Below, in pieces: positions 16,852 through 27,138 of a stretch of 64,000 bases of DNA (positions are counted from its first letter, which is position 1; the number at the start of each line of letters is the position of its first letter). This stretch comes from CALBPI01 sp942491885 (GTDB lineage Bacteria > Pseudomonadota > Gammaproteobacteria > Steroidobacterales > Woeseiaceae). The DNA is taken from the NCBI GenBank assembly GCA_942491885.1, contig CALOCQ010000008.1, forward strand, positions 434,001-498,000, read 5' to 3'. Position numbers and translations under genes: made by a program. Below the pieces are notes generated by a model. The model saw only the letters and a list, made by a program, of their open reading frames with translations, was not told where the DNA came from and did no database searches.

Positions 16852-18885
16852 CTAGCCGGGCCCTTTCGCAAATTGCTGCCAGGCGTCCGCGGGCGGCGCG
16901 AAGCGCGGCCCGTATTGCCCGGCGAGCTGTTCGAGCCGATCACGGGTCTCATCGATGCCACGGTCGCGCCCGTATTTCAGCGGGCCGCCGCGGAACGGCG
17001 CAAATCCGGTGCCGAAGATCACGCCCGCATCCAGCAAGTCCTCACTGGCGACGATGCCCTCATTGAGGCATTGAACGGCTTCATTGACCATCGGCAATAT
17101 CAGGCGGTCGGTGAGGTCAGCCGGGGCAGATTTCCCACTCGCAGCCGGTTTTACCGCCTTGCCATCGCGCCATTCGTAAAACCCCTGGCCCGACTTACGC
17201 CCGACGGTGCCAGCGTCGACCATGCTGATCAGGCGCTGCATGTCTTCATCGCTGCTGCCCAACACGCGGGCCGCGCTGAGCGCGACGTCGAGACCGACCG
17301 AGTCGGCAAGTTCCACCGGCCCCATCGGCATGCCGAATGCCGTCGCCGCATCGTCGATAGTCGCGAGATCAACGCCTTCCTCGGCCAGGCGGAAGGCCTC
17401 ACCCATGTAGGGCGCGAGGATTCGGTTGACCAGAAAGCCGGGCGAACTCTTGCACAGCAATGGCGATTTCCCGATTCGCTTGACGAAGGCAAGGCCCGTA
17501 TCCAGCGCGTCCTGCGCAGTGTCGCCACATTTTATGACTTCAACCAGCGGCAGCTGCGCGACCGGATTGAAAAAATGCAGACCGATGAAGCGTGTTGGTT
17601 CCGGCAGTTCCTCGCGCAGCGCCTCCAATTGGATGCTGGAAGTATTGGTCGAGAGAATCGCGCCGGGCTTCATTTTTGCGACCAGCTGCGCATAAAGCTC
17701 GCGTTTGGCGTCCAGGTTCTCATAGATCGCTTCGATAACGAGGTCCGCTTTTTCGACCTGATCACCGGCAACGTCGGCCACCAGACGCGCGGACGTCTCG
17801 GCGCGTTCATCCGGGTCGCGAACCTTGCGCTCGAACAGTTTGGCCGCGCGTTGCATCGCAGGTTGTACGTACTCATCGGCGCGGTCCTGCAGCGAGACGG
17901 TCATGCCTTTCAGCGCACACCAGGCGGCGATGTCGCCGCCCATGACGCCGGCGCCGACGACATGCACTGATTCGACACGTTGCGTCGGTTTGCCGCCTTG
18001 CCCCTTCAGTGCGTTTTGCAGGAAGAACACGCGCACCAGATTGCGCGCCGTCGGCCCCACCATGAGCGTGGCGATGGAGCGTGCCTCAGCTTCGTAGCCC
18101 TTAGCGCTGCTGGCGCCGTGCTTGCGCCACAGGTCGATAATCGCGAATGGCGCGGGATAGTGCTCGGGGTTCGCTTTCGCGGCCGTTTGCTGCTCGATTT
18201 TTGCCGCGACGATGCCACGCACAACGGGCAGATTCAGCAATCGTGCAGACAGCGGCGCACGTGCTTTCGGTGGTTTCTCGGCCGCGATCTCACCGGCAGC
18301 CTGGCGCCAGTCGCTGGCACTGCACAGGCGATCGACCAGACCAATCTTTTGCGCCTTCGTCGGTGTGATCGACTTGCCGGTCAGCATGAGCGGCATGGCC
18401 TGGGATACGCCGGCCAATTGCACCGCGCGCACAGTGCCGCCGAAACCGGGGTGAATGCCGAGCTTGACCTCCGGCAGGCCGATGCATGGCTTGCCAATGT
18501 CAATCGCCACACGATAGTGGCAGGCCATCGCCAGCTCGAGACCACCGCCTAACGCAAAGCCGTTAATGACTGCGACGGTTGGCACGCTGCTCGACTCCAG
18601 CCGATCAAGCACCGTCTGACCGAGCCGGATCAGCTCATAGGCTTCCTGCTCGTTCTTGATGACGGTGAATTCATTGATGTCAGCACCCATGATGAAACCG
18701 CTGGCTTTCAGGGAATGAATGATGATCGCCGCGGGTGGTGAGGACTGAGCGGCATCCAGCGCCGCATCCAGCTCACGCAGCACCGGACCCGACAACACAT
18801 TGGCCCCGCTGTCAGCCTTATCGATACCCAGCCACAACCGGCCTTGTTCGTCTGTCTCAGGTTTCCAGTGCTGATAATCGCTCAT
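16852..18885 (-). CDS. Bifunctional enoyl-CoA hydratase / 3-hydroxyacyl-CoA dehydrogenase (FadJ/FadB-like)
   Basis: A 677-residue fusion for fatty-acid beta-oxidation. The N-terminal crotonase domain has the oxyanion-hole region IMGADINEF and the acidic catalytic region NGFALGGGLELAMACHYR with LPEVKLGIHPGFGGT. The NAD domain starts at VHVVGAGVMGGDIAAWCA (about residue 305), with NTSSIQ, HFFNPV and NRILAPYMGEAF following. C-terminal dimerisation domains are complete. No thiolase gene (fadI/fadA) is adjacent, so the partner is elsewhere. FadJ, FadB and a stand-alone secondary paralogue cannot be told apart here. Confidence 0.9.
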   Translation of the reverse strand: MSDYQHWKPETDEQGRLWLGIDKADSGANVLSGPVLRELDAALDAAQSSPPAAIIIHSLKASGFIMGADINEFTVIKNEQEAYELIRLGQTVLDRLESSSVPTVAVINGFALGGGLELAMACHYRVAIDIGKPCIGLPEVKLGIHPGFGGTVRAVQLAGVSQAMPLMLTGKSITPTKAQKIGLVDRLCSASDWRQAAGEIAAEKPPKARAPLSARLLNLPVVRGIVAAKIEQQTAAKANPEHYPAPFAIIDLWRKHGASSAKGYEAEARSIATLMVGPTARNLVRVFFLQNALKGQGGKPTQRVESVHVVGAGVMGGDIAAWCALKGMTVSLQDRADEYVQPAMQRAAKLFERKVRDPDERAETSARLVADVAGDQVEKADLVIEAIYENLDAKRELYAQLVAKMKPGAILSTNTSSIQLEALREELPEPTRFIGLHFFNPVAQLPLVEVIKCGDTAQDALDTGLAFVKRIGKSPLLCKSSPGFLVNRILAPYMGEAFRLAEEGVDLATIDDAATAFGMPMGPVELADSVGLDVALSAARVLGSSDEDMQRLISMVDAGTVGRKSGQGFYEWRDGKAVKPAASGKSAPADLTDRLILPMVNEAVQCLNEGIVASEDLLDAGVIFGTGFAPFRGGPLKYGRDRGIDETRDRLEQLAGQYGPRFAPPADAWQQFAKGPG

Positions 18886-18897
18886 GGTCTTTTCCGT

Positions 18898-19635
18898 TTA
18901 CTTGTTGACGTGAAAATCACATACCAGTGGCAGGTGATCCGATAGTTGGATGTTCGGGATACGAAAGTCGTCAATCTCAATACCGTCCTGGTAGAGAATG
19001 AAGTCGAGTTCCTTGCGCGGCGCGCGTGCCGGATAGGAGGGCAGTGACTCCACATTCGCGCTCTTGAGCCCGCTCGCCTTGCGGAACAGATAGATCTCGT
19101 TTTTTCCCCAGAATGTGTTGAAGTCGCCGATCACCATGGCAGGCTTGTCGGTTTCCTCGATGAGGTCATAGAGATGGCGCAATTGCAGGTGGCGATGTCG
19201 GTATTTGAGCGACAGATGCACGAGGAAAATCGCGACGTCATCCAGCTCAAGCTCGATGATCAGCCGCTTGATACCGGCATCAAAATAGTGAAAACGCTCA
19301 TGGTGGATCGTCGGGGCGGCAAGAAATGCATTGCCTTGCTTGCGCAAAATCGGCAACAGCTGGTTGATCGATTTCGAGCCGTACTTCGTCTCGAAAGACG
19401 ACTTGTGGCCAAGCGCTTCGGCGATGATTTCCGCCTGATTGACGTTGCGACTGCGTATTGAGCCGGTATCGACCTCGATCAGCCCGACGATATCCGGCGA
19501 CTCCGACTTCAGGAACTCGATGAGTCGTTCCAGATTGGCCTGATTGCCGAGTACATAGCCGGCACCGGGCACCGGCAAATGAGTGCTGATGCCTGACCCA
19601 ACGCCATAGCGAATATTGTAGAGCACCAGCCGCAT
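18898..19635 (-). CDS. Endonuclease/exonuclease/phosphatase (EEP) family protein
   Basis: A 245-residue EEP-fold hydrolase. The motifs are LYNIRYG at the N-terminus, GLIEVDTG (metal-binding Glu), VIGDFNTFWGKNE (Asp/Asn pair) and QLSDHLPLVCDFHV (catalytic Asp-His). I chose ATG 19635 because AGGA lies six bases upstream; a longer start at 19668 lacks this. The family includes DNA nucleases, sphingomyelinases and inositol phosphatases; no signal peptide is present, so it is probably cytoplasmic. It follows the fused beta-oxidation gene by 12 bases in reverse order (this gene is upstream), so the two may share a transcript. Confidence 0.85.
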   Translation of the reverse strand: MRLVLYNIRYGVGSGISTHLPVPGAGYVLGNQANLERLIEFLKSESPDIVGLIEVDTGSIRSRNVNQAEIIAEALGHKSSFETKYGSKSINQLLPILRKQGNAFLAAPTIHHERFHYFDAGIKRLIIELELDDVAIFLVHLSLKYRHRHLQLRHLYDLIEETDKPAMVIGDFNTFWGKNEIYLFRKASGLKSANVESLPSYPARAPRKELDFILYQDGIEIDDFRIPNIQLSDHLPLVCDFHVNK

Positions 19636-19788
19636 TGCAAATCCTGTTAGCGGGCGAGGTTCAGACACGACACAGGTGGCCGCGCGGTCTCGCCGAAGCG
19701 GTATATTGTAACGTCAAAACTCGCCATGAACTGCACCATTTGGGTACAATTGAGCTATTGGGTGGATCATTGCAGGCGGTTGAAAATT

Positions 19789-20235
19789 ATGTCCGAAAAC
19801 AATCCGATCCGGGTATTCGTTAGTCATGTATTTGCGCCCAACGTCGACTACATGCGCGTGTTCGAGTACCTCGAGAGCGTCGATCGGTTTTATTACCTCA
19901 ATGTCAGCGATCCGGATACGGCGCCCGGCGGTGGCGCGGAAGGCTTCAAGAACGCGCTGCGTCAGCAGATTGACGCGAGCGAGGCCGTTTTCCTGCTGGC
20001 GAGCCTGTGGGACGATAAACGCGACTGGGTCGAATTCCAGATCAATGCTGCCAAGGCGCTCGAGAAACCTTTGATTCTGATCCAGCCATTCGGGCGCACC
20101 ACTCAGGTGCCGGGCGATTTATCATCGCGGGTTGAAGAAACCGTTGAGTGGAATGAGCGCGAATTCGTTGATGCATTGAAGCGCCAGGCGCGCCACGAAG
20201 ACACCCAGCGATGGGAAACCATCGATTTCCCGTAA
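19789..20235 (+). CDS. TIR-like (DUF1863/ThsB-type) domain protein
   Basis: A 148-residue single-domain protein. The first strand NPIRVFVSHVF is followed by EYLESVDRFYYLNVSD, LRQQIDASEAVFLLAS, RDWVEFQINAAKALEKPLILIQPFG and a C-terminal VEETVEWNEREFVDALK, the order seen in TIR-like domains of the Thoeris ThsB group. The start at 19789 gives MSENNPIRVF; upstream in-frame methionine 19726 adds unrelated residues. There is no neighbouring ThsA, SMF or other effector; a GDPD gene starts 16 bases downstream. Defence, NAD hydrolysis or cyclic-nucleotide synthesis are possibilities only. Confidence 0.72.
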   Translation: MSENNPIRVFVSHVFAPNVDYMRVFEYLESVDRFYYLNVSDPDTAPGGGAEGFKNALRQQIDASEAVFLLASLWDDKRDWVEFQINAAKALEKPLILIQPFGRTTQVPGDLSSRVEETVEWNEREFVDALKRQARHEDTQRWETIDFP

Positions 20236-20251
20236 CCGACAGGGCGTTACG

Positions 20252-21238
20252 ATGACGACCGCCCGACGCTTCCGCGGTCAGCCACGGCCTTTGACGATCG
20301 CGCATCGCGGCGCGTCGGGCTACCTGCCGGAGCATTCCCTGCCTGCCAAAGCCATGGCGCATGCGATGGGTGCCGACTTTCTCGAACAAGACCTTGTCGT
20401 CAGCGCCGACGACCAATTGGTCGTGTTGCACGATATCCATATCGACCGCGTGACGGATGTCGCGGCGCGCTATCCGGCGCGTCAGCGCGCTGACGGGCGC
20501 TTTTACGCGCGCGATTTCACGCTGGCCGAATTACAGACGCTGGCGCTTAGCGAGCGCATGGACGCGGATGGTAATCCGGTATTCAGCACACGTTACCCCG
20601 CCGGACCGACCACGCTGCGAATCCCCACGTTCGCCGAGGAACTGGCGTTTATTGACGGCATGAACCGTTCGACGGGGCGCACGGCGGGCATTTATCCGGA
20701 AATCAAAAAGCCCGCGTGGCATCGCGAAGAGGGCACCGATCCGGCCTCTCTGTTGCTCGGTGTTCTCAATGACTTCGGCTATGACCGGCGCCTGGATGAT
20801 GTCTGGGTGCAATGCTTTGATATTAACGAAAACATAAGGTTAAAGAACGAACTTAAAGCACCTTATCGACTAGTTCAATTGATAGCCGATGACAGCTGGC
20901 AGGAGGCGCCCGCCAGTTTCGCACCGCTTCTGCTACCCGGCGGCCTGACCGGTTTGAAAGGCATCGTCGATGGCATCGGGCCGTGGATTGAACAGCTCTA
21001 CCACACCGGGCCGGACGGCCAGATTCTCGGAACGCACCTGATCGAGGAGGCGCACGCGATGGGCATGGGCGTGCACCCCTACACACTGCGTCGCGATGCA
21101 GTGAGCCCGGGCTTCAGTGACTTCGGGCATTTACTCGGCTGGCTGGTGGAGCAGGGCATAGACGGCATCTTTACCGACTTCACGGATCTGGCTGTCGCCT
21201 ATTTTGACCAGCTTTCGATGGCCCCGGCCAGGGCCTGA
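20252..21238 (+). CDS. Glycerophosphodiester phosphodiesterase
   Basis: A 328-residue GDPD TIM-barrel enzyme that splits glycerophosphodiesters into sn-glycerol 3-phosphate and an alcohol. IAHRGASGYLPEHSL contains the catalytic HR and Glu, and LEQDLVVSADDQLVVLHD contains the metal ligands and second histidine. It resembles GlpQ in the insert DVAARYPARQRADG. GlpQ is usually periplasmic, but this copy has no signal peptide and is probably cytosolic. It follows the TIR-like gene by 16 bases and converges with the next gene at a 2-base gap. Confidence 0.93.
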   Translation: MTTARRFRGQPRPLTIAHRGASGYLPEHSLPAKAMAHAMGADFLEQDLVVSADDQLVVLHDIHIDRVTDVAARYPARQRADGRFYARDFTLAELQTLALSERMDADGNPVFSTRYPAGPTTLRIPTFAEELAFIDGMNRSTGRTAGIYPEIKKPAWHREEGTDPASLLLGVLNDFGYDRRLDDVWVQCFDINENIRLKNELKAPYRLVQLIADDSWQEAPASFAPLLLPGGLTGLKGIVDGIGPWIEQLYHTGPDGQILGTHLIEEAHAMGMGVHPYTLRRDAVSPGFSDFGHLLGWLVEQGIDGIFTDFTDLAVAYFDQLSMAPARA

Positions 21239-21240
21239 GA

Positions 21241-22859
21241 CTAGCGGCCTGCCAGCCCGCCGTAGTCGACGCCGGTCAGCGCGGCCATGTCCTGTTTGAA
21301 GGTCGTCAGATCGTCGCGATTGAATGCTGCCAGCGAATCGTGACCGGCCGCGCGCGCCAGCACCGTCATCAACTCGACGCTGGCCTTGAAGAACGTGGCC
21401 AGACGTTGCGCCGCCACCTTAACCGGCAAACGCTCACGCAAGTGTGGCTTCATCGTCGCGATACCAACCGGGCAGTTATTGGTGTTGCAGGCACGCATGC
21501 CGAGACAGCCGATCGCCTGCAGTGCAGCGTTCGATACCGCCACGCCGTCGGCGCCCAGCGCCATTGCTTTCGCGAAGTCCGCTGCGGTGCGCAGCCCGCC
21601 GGTCGCGATCAGCGTCACGCCATCTGCCCCGCTTCTGTCGAGATGTTGTCGCGCACGGGCGAGTGCCGGGATCGTCGGCACCGAAATGTTGTCACGGAAA
21701 ATTAAAGGCGCAGCCCCGGTGCCGCCGCCACGACCGTCCAGAATCAGATAATCGACGCCGACGTCGAGCGCCGCATCAATATCTGCCTCTATATGTTGCG
21801 CAGAGAGCTTGAAGCCGATCGGAATCCCGCCCGTTCTTTCGCGCACCTCACCGGCGAAATCACGAAAATCAGCTACGCCATGCCACTCGGGAAACGTCGC
21901 CGGCGAGATTGCGTCCTGGCCTTCTTCGAGACCGCGAACCTCGGCAATCTTCGCTGTGACCTTGCTGCCCGGCAGGTGACCGCCGGTGCCGGTCTTGGCG
22001 CCCTGACCACCCTTGAAGTGGAACGCCTGGGTCTTCGCCACTTTGTCCCAACTAAAGCCAAAGCGCGCAGACGCCAGCTCATAAAAATAGCGGCTGTTGG
22101 CCGCCTGCTCTTCGGCCAGCATGCCGCCTTCGCCCGAGCAAATACCGGTTCCCGCCTGTTCTGCGCCCATTGCCAGCGCGACCTTGGCCTCCTCGACAGC
22201 GCGCCCAAGCTCATATCCGAGACGAACAACGGAATATCCAGTTGCAACGGTCGTTGCGCGCGTTCGGGCCGATCGATCAGTCCGGTCTCGACGGCGGTAT
22301 CATCGAGCTTCGGACGTCGCGCGAGCTGTGCGGTGACGAATTGCAGGTCATCCCAGCTGGGTAACGCGCCCCGCGGCACGCCCATGGCGCCTGACGGCCC
22401 GTGATGGCCGGTCTTGCTAAGGCCGTTGCTGGCCAGCGAGCGGATACTCTTGACGTAAGGCTCGTCGCTGGTGCCGGTCGGGTCCTGATAGGCGCCCTGG
22501 TAGGCATCGCGATCGAAGGGTTGCGGGTGCTCACGCTGCCAGTCGAGAATTTCCTGCTCGTCCACCCACACCTGACCGTCGCGGACCTCGGCGGAGAACT
22601 TGTGCAGTGTTTCGCTGTTGTCGTATTCGCTGACGCCGCTATCCAGCCGGTAGTCCCAGTCGTGTAATCCGCAGATCAGATTGTTGCCATCAACGTGCCC
22701 GTCGGCCATCAAGGCGCCGCGATGTGCACAGCGCCCATACAACACTGATACCTCGTCATCGAAGCGTACGATAACGAGGTCAATATTGGATACGAGGGCT
22801 CCGGCAGGCTGGCGATCCTCAAGATTTCCCCATTGTGCAACGGCGATTGGCTTTTGCAT
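21241..22859 (-). pseudogene. Rieske 2Fe-2S / FMN-binding glutamate-synthase-like oxidoreductase, split by a one-base frameshift
   Basis: The N-terminal part (22859 to ~22210) begins with a Rieske domain, CAHRGAL plus CGLHDWDY supplying Cys-His pairs, then a linker and the start of a GltB-type FMN barrel (DIPLFVSDMSLGALS). The frame then breaks: one base is missing near 22208, and EEAKVALAMGAEQAG continues in another frame to 21241. The second part has the full FMN barrel (GFKLSAQHIEADI, ILDGRGGGTGAAP) and 3Fe-4S cysteines in CLGMRACNTNNCPVG. All domains are intact apart from the indel, so a sequence error is at least as likely as a true pseudogene. The physiological substrate is unknown. Confidence 0.82.
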
Positions 22860-22981
22860 AGTCTCCTGCGCTGTGTTGTCGTGCAGAGGACGATAGCAAA
22901 TTATGCTGCGCCTGCCATGGGCGCGTCAATCCGGCGTTGCCTACTCGGCCATATTGACCACTCTATAAGAACCGCTGATCG

Positions 22982-24975
22982 TTAAAGGTGCGTCCACCGT
23001 GCTTTGCGTTCATACATTGAGGCATCGCGCTACGCGCATCAGTGAGGTGAGCGTCACGCCTTCATCCGGGAATAGCGCAACGCCGACGCTGGCCGCACTG
23101 TTCATCGCCATATTGGCTACCTGGTAGGGCTCACTCAGCGCGGTTGCTGCAGACGATCGCGCAGGCGCTGCCGCCGACGGCCTTTTCTGTCTGTGGTGCC
23201 AGCACGACAAATTCATCGCCACCCATGACGCGCCACAATATCGATATCGCGTAATGCACCCTGCAGACGCTCAGCAACCATCTGCAGCACAAGATCGCCG
23301 GTCTCGTGACCATGAATGTCGTTGACTCGCTTGAAGTTGTCCAGATCAACAAAAAGCAAGGCACCAACGGCATCATCTTCCTGCTCGGCGAGACGCGCGC
23401 TCGCGCGACGCTCAAAGCCACGACGATTCAGTGACGCCGGTTAAGGGGTCCATAAACGCGGCCGACTCCAGCGCTATCTCCTGTTCACGCTGGCGCGTAA
23501 TGTCGGTGCAGATAACGCCGATGTCATCGTCAATCGGATCAACGACCAACCGAAACCAGCGCTCGCCGGATTGTTATCCTGGCGAAACTCGAACTCGGTT
23601 GTCTCGCCGCTCGTTGCCGGCTTCGCGGATTGCCGGCAGGATGCTCTGCAATGCGCGACGCAGTTCCTGATCGTCGGGGCTGGTCGTTTCCATGACGACA
23701 TCGGTGATGGTACGGCCAATAAATTTTCGGGTTGGTGCTGGCGAGCAGCGTATCGGCGGCAACCGGATTGGCGACGATAATCGTGAAGTCGCTTCGGCAT
23801 CGTTTGCACCATCGTCACAGCGACGCACGAGGCAAGATGGCGTTCGATACGTTGTTGATCAGGCTGCTTAGCAGGTCCTCGTTACGCTGCATTTTGCGAA
23901 TCGCGGTGCGTTCGCGGGTGACATCACGCAGGATCAACAGGTCGTTGTGACCGCTATTCCCCTCGTTTTGCTCATGCACCGGGCTAATCCGTAACGCAAG
24001 GTCTCGGCGCTCGAAAAGGATTGACTTGCTCGTCGTAGACTGTCTATCAGAACGCCGTTGCGGCATCGTCAATTTCGCGGCAACAGTGTCGAGCTAAGTG
24101 TCTTTCCGATAACAGCGGGTCGCTCGACAGCTCATTTGCAAAGCGTTCACCTGCGGTGTTAATTGCAATAACCCGATGCTCTTCGTCCAGCACTACAACG
24201 CCGTCACACATTTGCTCGAACAAGGTGCGATGTTCCAGGCCGTCTTCCATCAAAACGCCATGTCGCAGCACTATCCAGCCGATGAACGGAGCGGCAAACG
24301 CGGTCTGCATCCCCGTCGGTGCACTGACGTGAAGGTCCAAACCGTTCAGGTGCAGCTGTGCAAGACAATGGTCACAACCGCGGCATCAGAAGCCAAATAC
24401 TGCGAATCCGATCAGATAGCGTATCGCGCTGCATGCTGTCTGCGATCAACAGCCCCAGTGCCAGAAAGCAGATGCCGAACGAGTAGGGCGCGTGGACATA
24501 GTTGAACCACGGTCCGTAGTTCATCGCATCCGGCACGCTGGACATGGGCCTCAGAAGTACTCGCTCATTCCAGATCAGATCGTTATGCCACGGCTGCATC
24601 TGCTAATGCCATGATGCTCAGTATGGGGATGGACGATGATTACCAGCCGATGATGCCGGCTGACTATGACGCATGCCGGTTACATGGCGAACCGTAAATC
24701 AGTCCAAGCGCGGGTACCAGTGCTGCGCTGGCAATGGTCAACTGGATGCCGGCAAACGCTATTTTCGCGGGTACCGCTGCCATCTGCATCAAACCGCCAA
24801 TAATCCACAGGTCAGTACCAACATCAGCCAATGCGCACCGCCGCGATCATCGCGTTGGCGTGTGACAAGCGTAATGATGCCCAGCAACGATAGATTGCTG
24901 CGCCGGCGGGCAATTGATCCAAAGAATCAATTGACTTGCCAAAATAGTCGACTATACCTGTTGATAACTCCGCAT
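22982..24975 (-). pseudogene. Membrane diguanylate cyclase (7TM-PAS-PAS-GGDEF) with many frameshifts
   Basis: Minus-strand fragments in all three frames assemble into one protein. An N-terminal HisKA_7TM-type membrane region (GLMQMAAVPAKIAFAGIQL, WHNDLIW, YGPWFNYVHAPYSFGICFL) is followed by a PAS domain (MCDGVVVLDEEHRVIAINTAGERF), a second PAS domain (FIGRTITDVV) and a GGDEF domain with LFVDLDNFKRVND and MGGDEFVVLAP. I find frame changes near 23020, 23227, 23440 and 24610, among others, each explained by one extra or missing base. Coding-like frames (IRVLGDRPADTLE) extend to ~25050, so the true start may lie upstream of 24975. It would make c-di-GMP if intact. Confidence 0.7.
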
Positions 24976-25186
24976 AATTCTAGGGTGTCAGCGGGCCGAT
25001 CGCCCAGTACGCGGATCGCGCGCGCAATATGACCAATGAAATCGCTTGCTATTCAAGTAGTGAAGCCGGGCAGTATTTCTCGCCCAACAAGCGCCACTTC
25101 AGGGGCAGTTACTAAGAGTTGCCCACAAGAGGCTGTAGCGATCCCATAGTCAGTTACAATGATGGGTTAACTGCCCAGGTATATCG

Positions 25187-27022
25187 CTGACAGAGTCAAA
25201 CCCCGCTCCGGTCGCTCAGTGTCTGCAGCATGTTTTCGGCTACCAGTCGTTCCGCACGCTGCAGCGGGCAGCTATCGATTCGGTCATCGAATGGTCAGGA
25301 CACGCTACTGTTGCTGCCTACCGGTGGCGGTAAATCGCTGTGCTACCAGATTCCCGGCGCTGATTGATGCGAGGGGTCACGCTGGTCATCTCTCCGTTAA
25401 TCGCACTGATGCAGGACCAGGTCGATGCGCTTGCAGCAGGTCGGCATTGCCGCTGGTTTCCTGAACTCCACACAGAACTATCGCACGCGCGTCACCAGAC
25501 GTATGCGCAAGTGTCCAGTCAGGCGAAATAAAGTTGCTGTATCTGGCGCCTGAGCGGCTATCACTGGGCGGAAACGCGCGCAATTGCTTTGCGTGAGCTG
25601 ACGATCAGTCTTGGTCGCTATCGATGAGGCGCATTGCGTGTCCCAATGGGGCCATGACTTTCGGCCTGACTATCTTAACCTCGGGGCGATCGCCGAGGAA
25701 TTTCCGGATGTGCCGCGCATTGCCCTGACCGCGACCGCTACCGAAACCACGCGTAAGGACATCGTCGAGCGGCTGGGTTTGCGCGACCCTGCGCTGCTCG
25801 TCGGCGGCTTCGACCGGCCGAATATTCGCTATGCGGTCACGCCCAAGCAGTCGGGCACACAGCAACTACTGAACTTCCTGCGTGACAGGGAACAACAAAG
25901 CGGCATCGTCTATTGCTTGTCGCGCAACAAGGTCGAGACGACGGCCGCGATGCTGCGCGGCGCAGCGGCTTTCATGCGCATCCCTATCACGCCGGACTTG
26001 ATCGCGAGCTGCGCATGCAGACGCAGCGCCATTTCTTGGCGGCCGACGCTACGATCATTGTGGTCGCAACCATTGCGTTCGGTATGGGCATCGACAAACC
26101 CGACGTACGCTTCGTCGCGCATCTCGATCTACCCAAAAGCATCGAGGCGTACTATCAGGAAACCGGGCGCGCCGGGCGCGACGGGGAGCCTGCCGATGCG
26201 TGGATGTTGTACGGGCTTCAGGACGTCGTGCGTCTGCAGCAGATGCTGATGGATTCAGATGCCGATGAGGCGTTCAAGCGTATCGAGCAACGCAAGCTAA
26301 GCGCGTTGCTGGGCTGGTGCGAAACAGCGTCCTGCCGGCGTCGACCTTTGCTCGCCTACTTCAACGATCAGATAGACGGTGATTGCGGGAACTGCGACAA
26401 CTGCCTGTCGCCGCCACCGACATGGGACGCCACCGAGGCCGCGCAGAAACTGTTGTCGGCGATCTACAGAACCGGTCAAAGGTTTGGTGCCAACTATGTG
26501 ATTGACGTTTTGCAGGGCAAGAAGGACACGCGCATCACCGCCAATGGTCACGATCAACTGGGCGTCTTCGGCGCAGGCTCGGACCATGACACGACCGCGT
26601 GGCGCTCGCTGATACGCCAACTCCTGGTCGACGGGCACGTCAGCGCGGACCCGGCCCGTTATGGCGCGCTGGTGATGCATGACAGCTGTCGGTCACTGCT
26701 GCGTGGCGAAACACAGTTTCTGGCCCGACGAGATCTTGCCGCGACACGCAAGACGCGCCGTCGCCGCATCGACGATGCCGTGGCGCCCGAGGACCAACCG
26801 CTTTGGGATGCCCTGCGCGAGTGTCGCAAGGCGCTTGCCGAGGAGCACGGCGTGCCGCCCTACATGATCTTCCACGACGCGACGCTGCGCGAAATGATCG
26901 CTGTAAAACCGCGAGATCGCGCGTCGCTACTTGCAATATCGGGCGTCGGAGAAGCAAAGCTCGAGCGCTACGGCGACGACATGCTCGCAACCATCGCGTC
27001 AGATTCACCTGCTGCGCAATAG
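25187..27022 (+). pseudogene. recQ: ATP-dependent DNA helicase RecQ with frameshifts in its 5' half
   Basis: The frame-corrected product is a full RecQ: VFGYQSFRTLQRAAID, Walker A PTGGGKSLCYQ, DEAH in AIDEAHCVSQWGHDFRP, motif TATATETTRKDI, helicase C domain with GMGIDKPDVRFV and QETGRAGRDG, the zinc-binding CGNCDNC, and an HRDC domain at the C-terminus. From about 25960 to 27022 the frame is clean. Before that, single-base changes occur around 25310-25345 (loop), 25365 (extra C), 25378 (extra A/G), 25612 (extra G) and 25957. The start codon is not identifiable; 25187 is where homologous sequence begins. RecQ unwinds recombination and replication intermediates. Confidence 0.85.
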
Positions 27023-27138
27023 CCGCTCGCCGGAGCGCCAGTCGGTATAACCCGCACACCGCGCGGCGTCCCATCCAATCGTGTGGCGTGATAGTCTGGC
27101 GTTATCCGTAGATTCAGGCATTTAGAGGGGTAGTCGTT

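Noticed and set aside
16873..17970. Long plus-strand ORF antisense to the fused beta-oxidation gene
   Set aside because: Composition is that of an antisense shadow, with no recognisable motif. The minus-strand enzyme has complete crotonase and dehydrogenase signatures.
22982..25960. Reading the broken cyclase and recQ as decaying pseudogenes from gene transfer
   Set aside because: Catalytic motifs remain intact and breaks are one-base changes limited to one stretch, which fits sequence error better. I still typed them as pseudogene because the given sequence does not encode full proteins.
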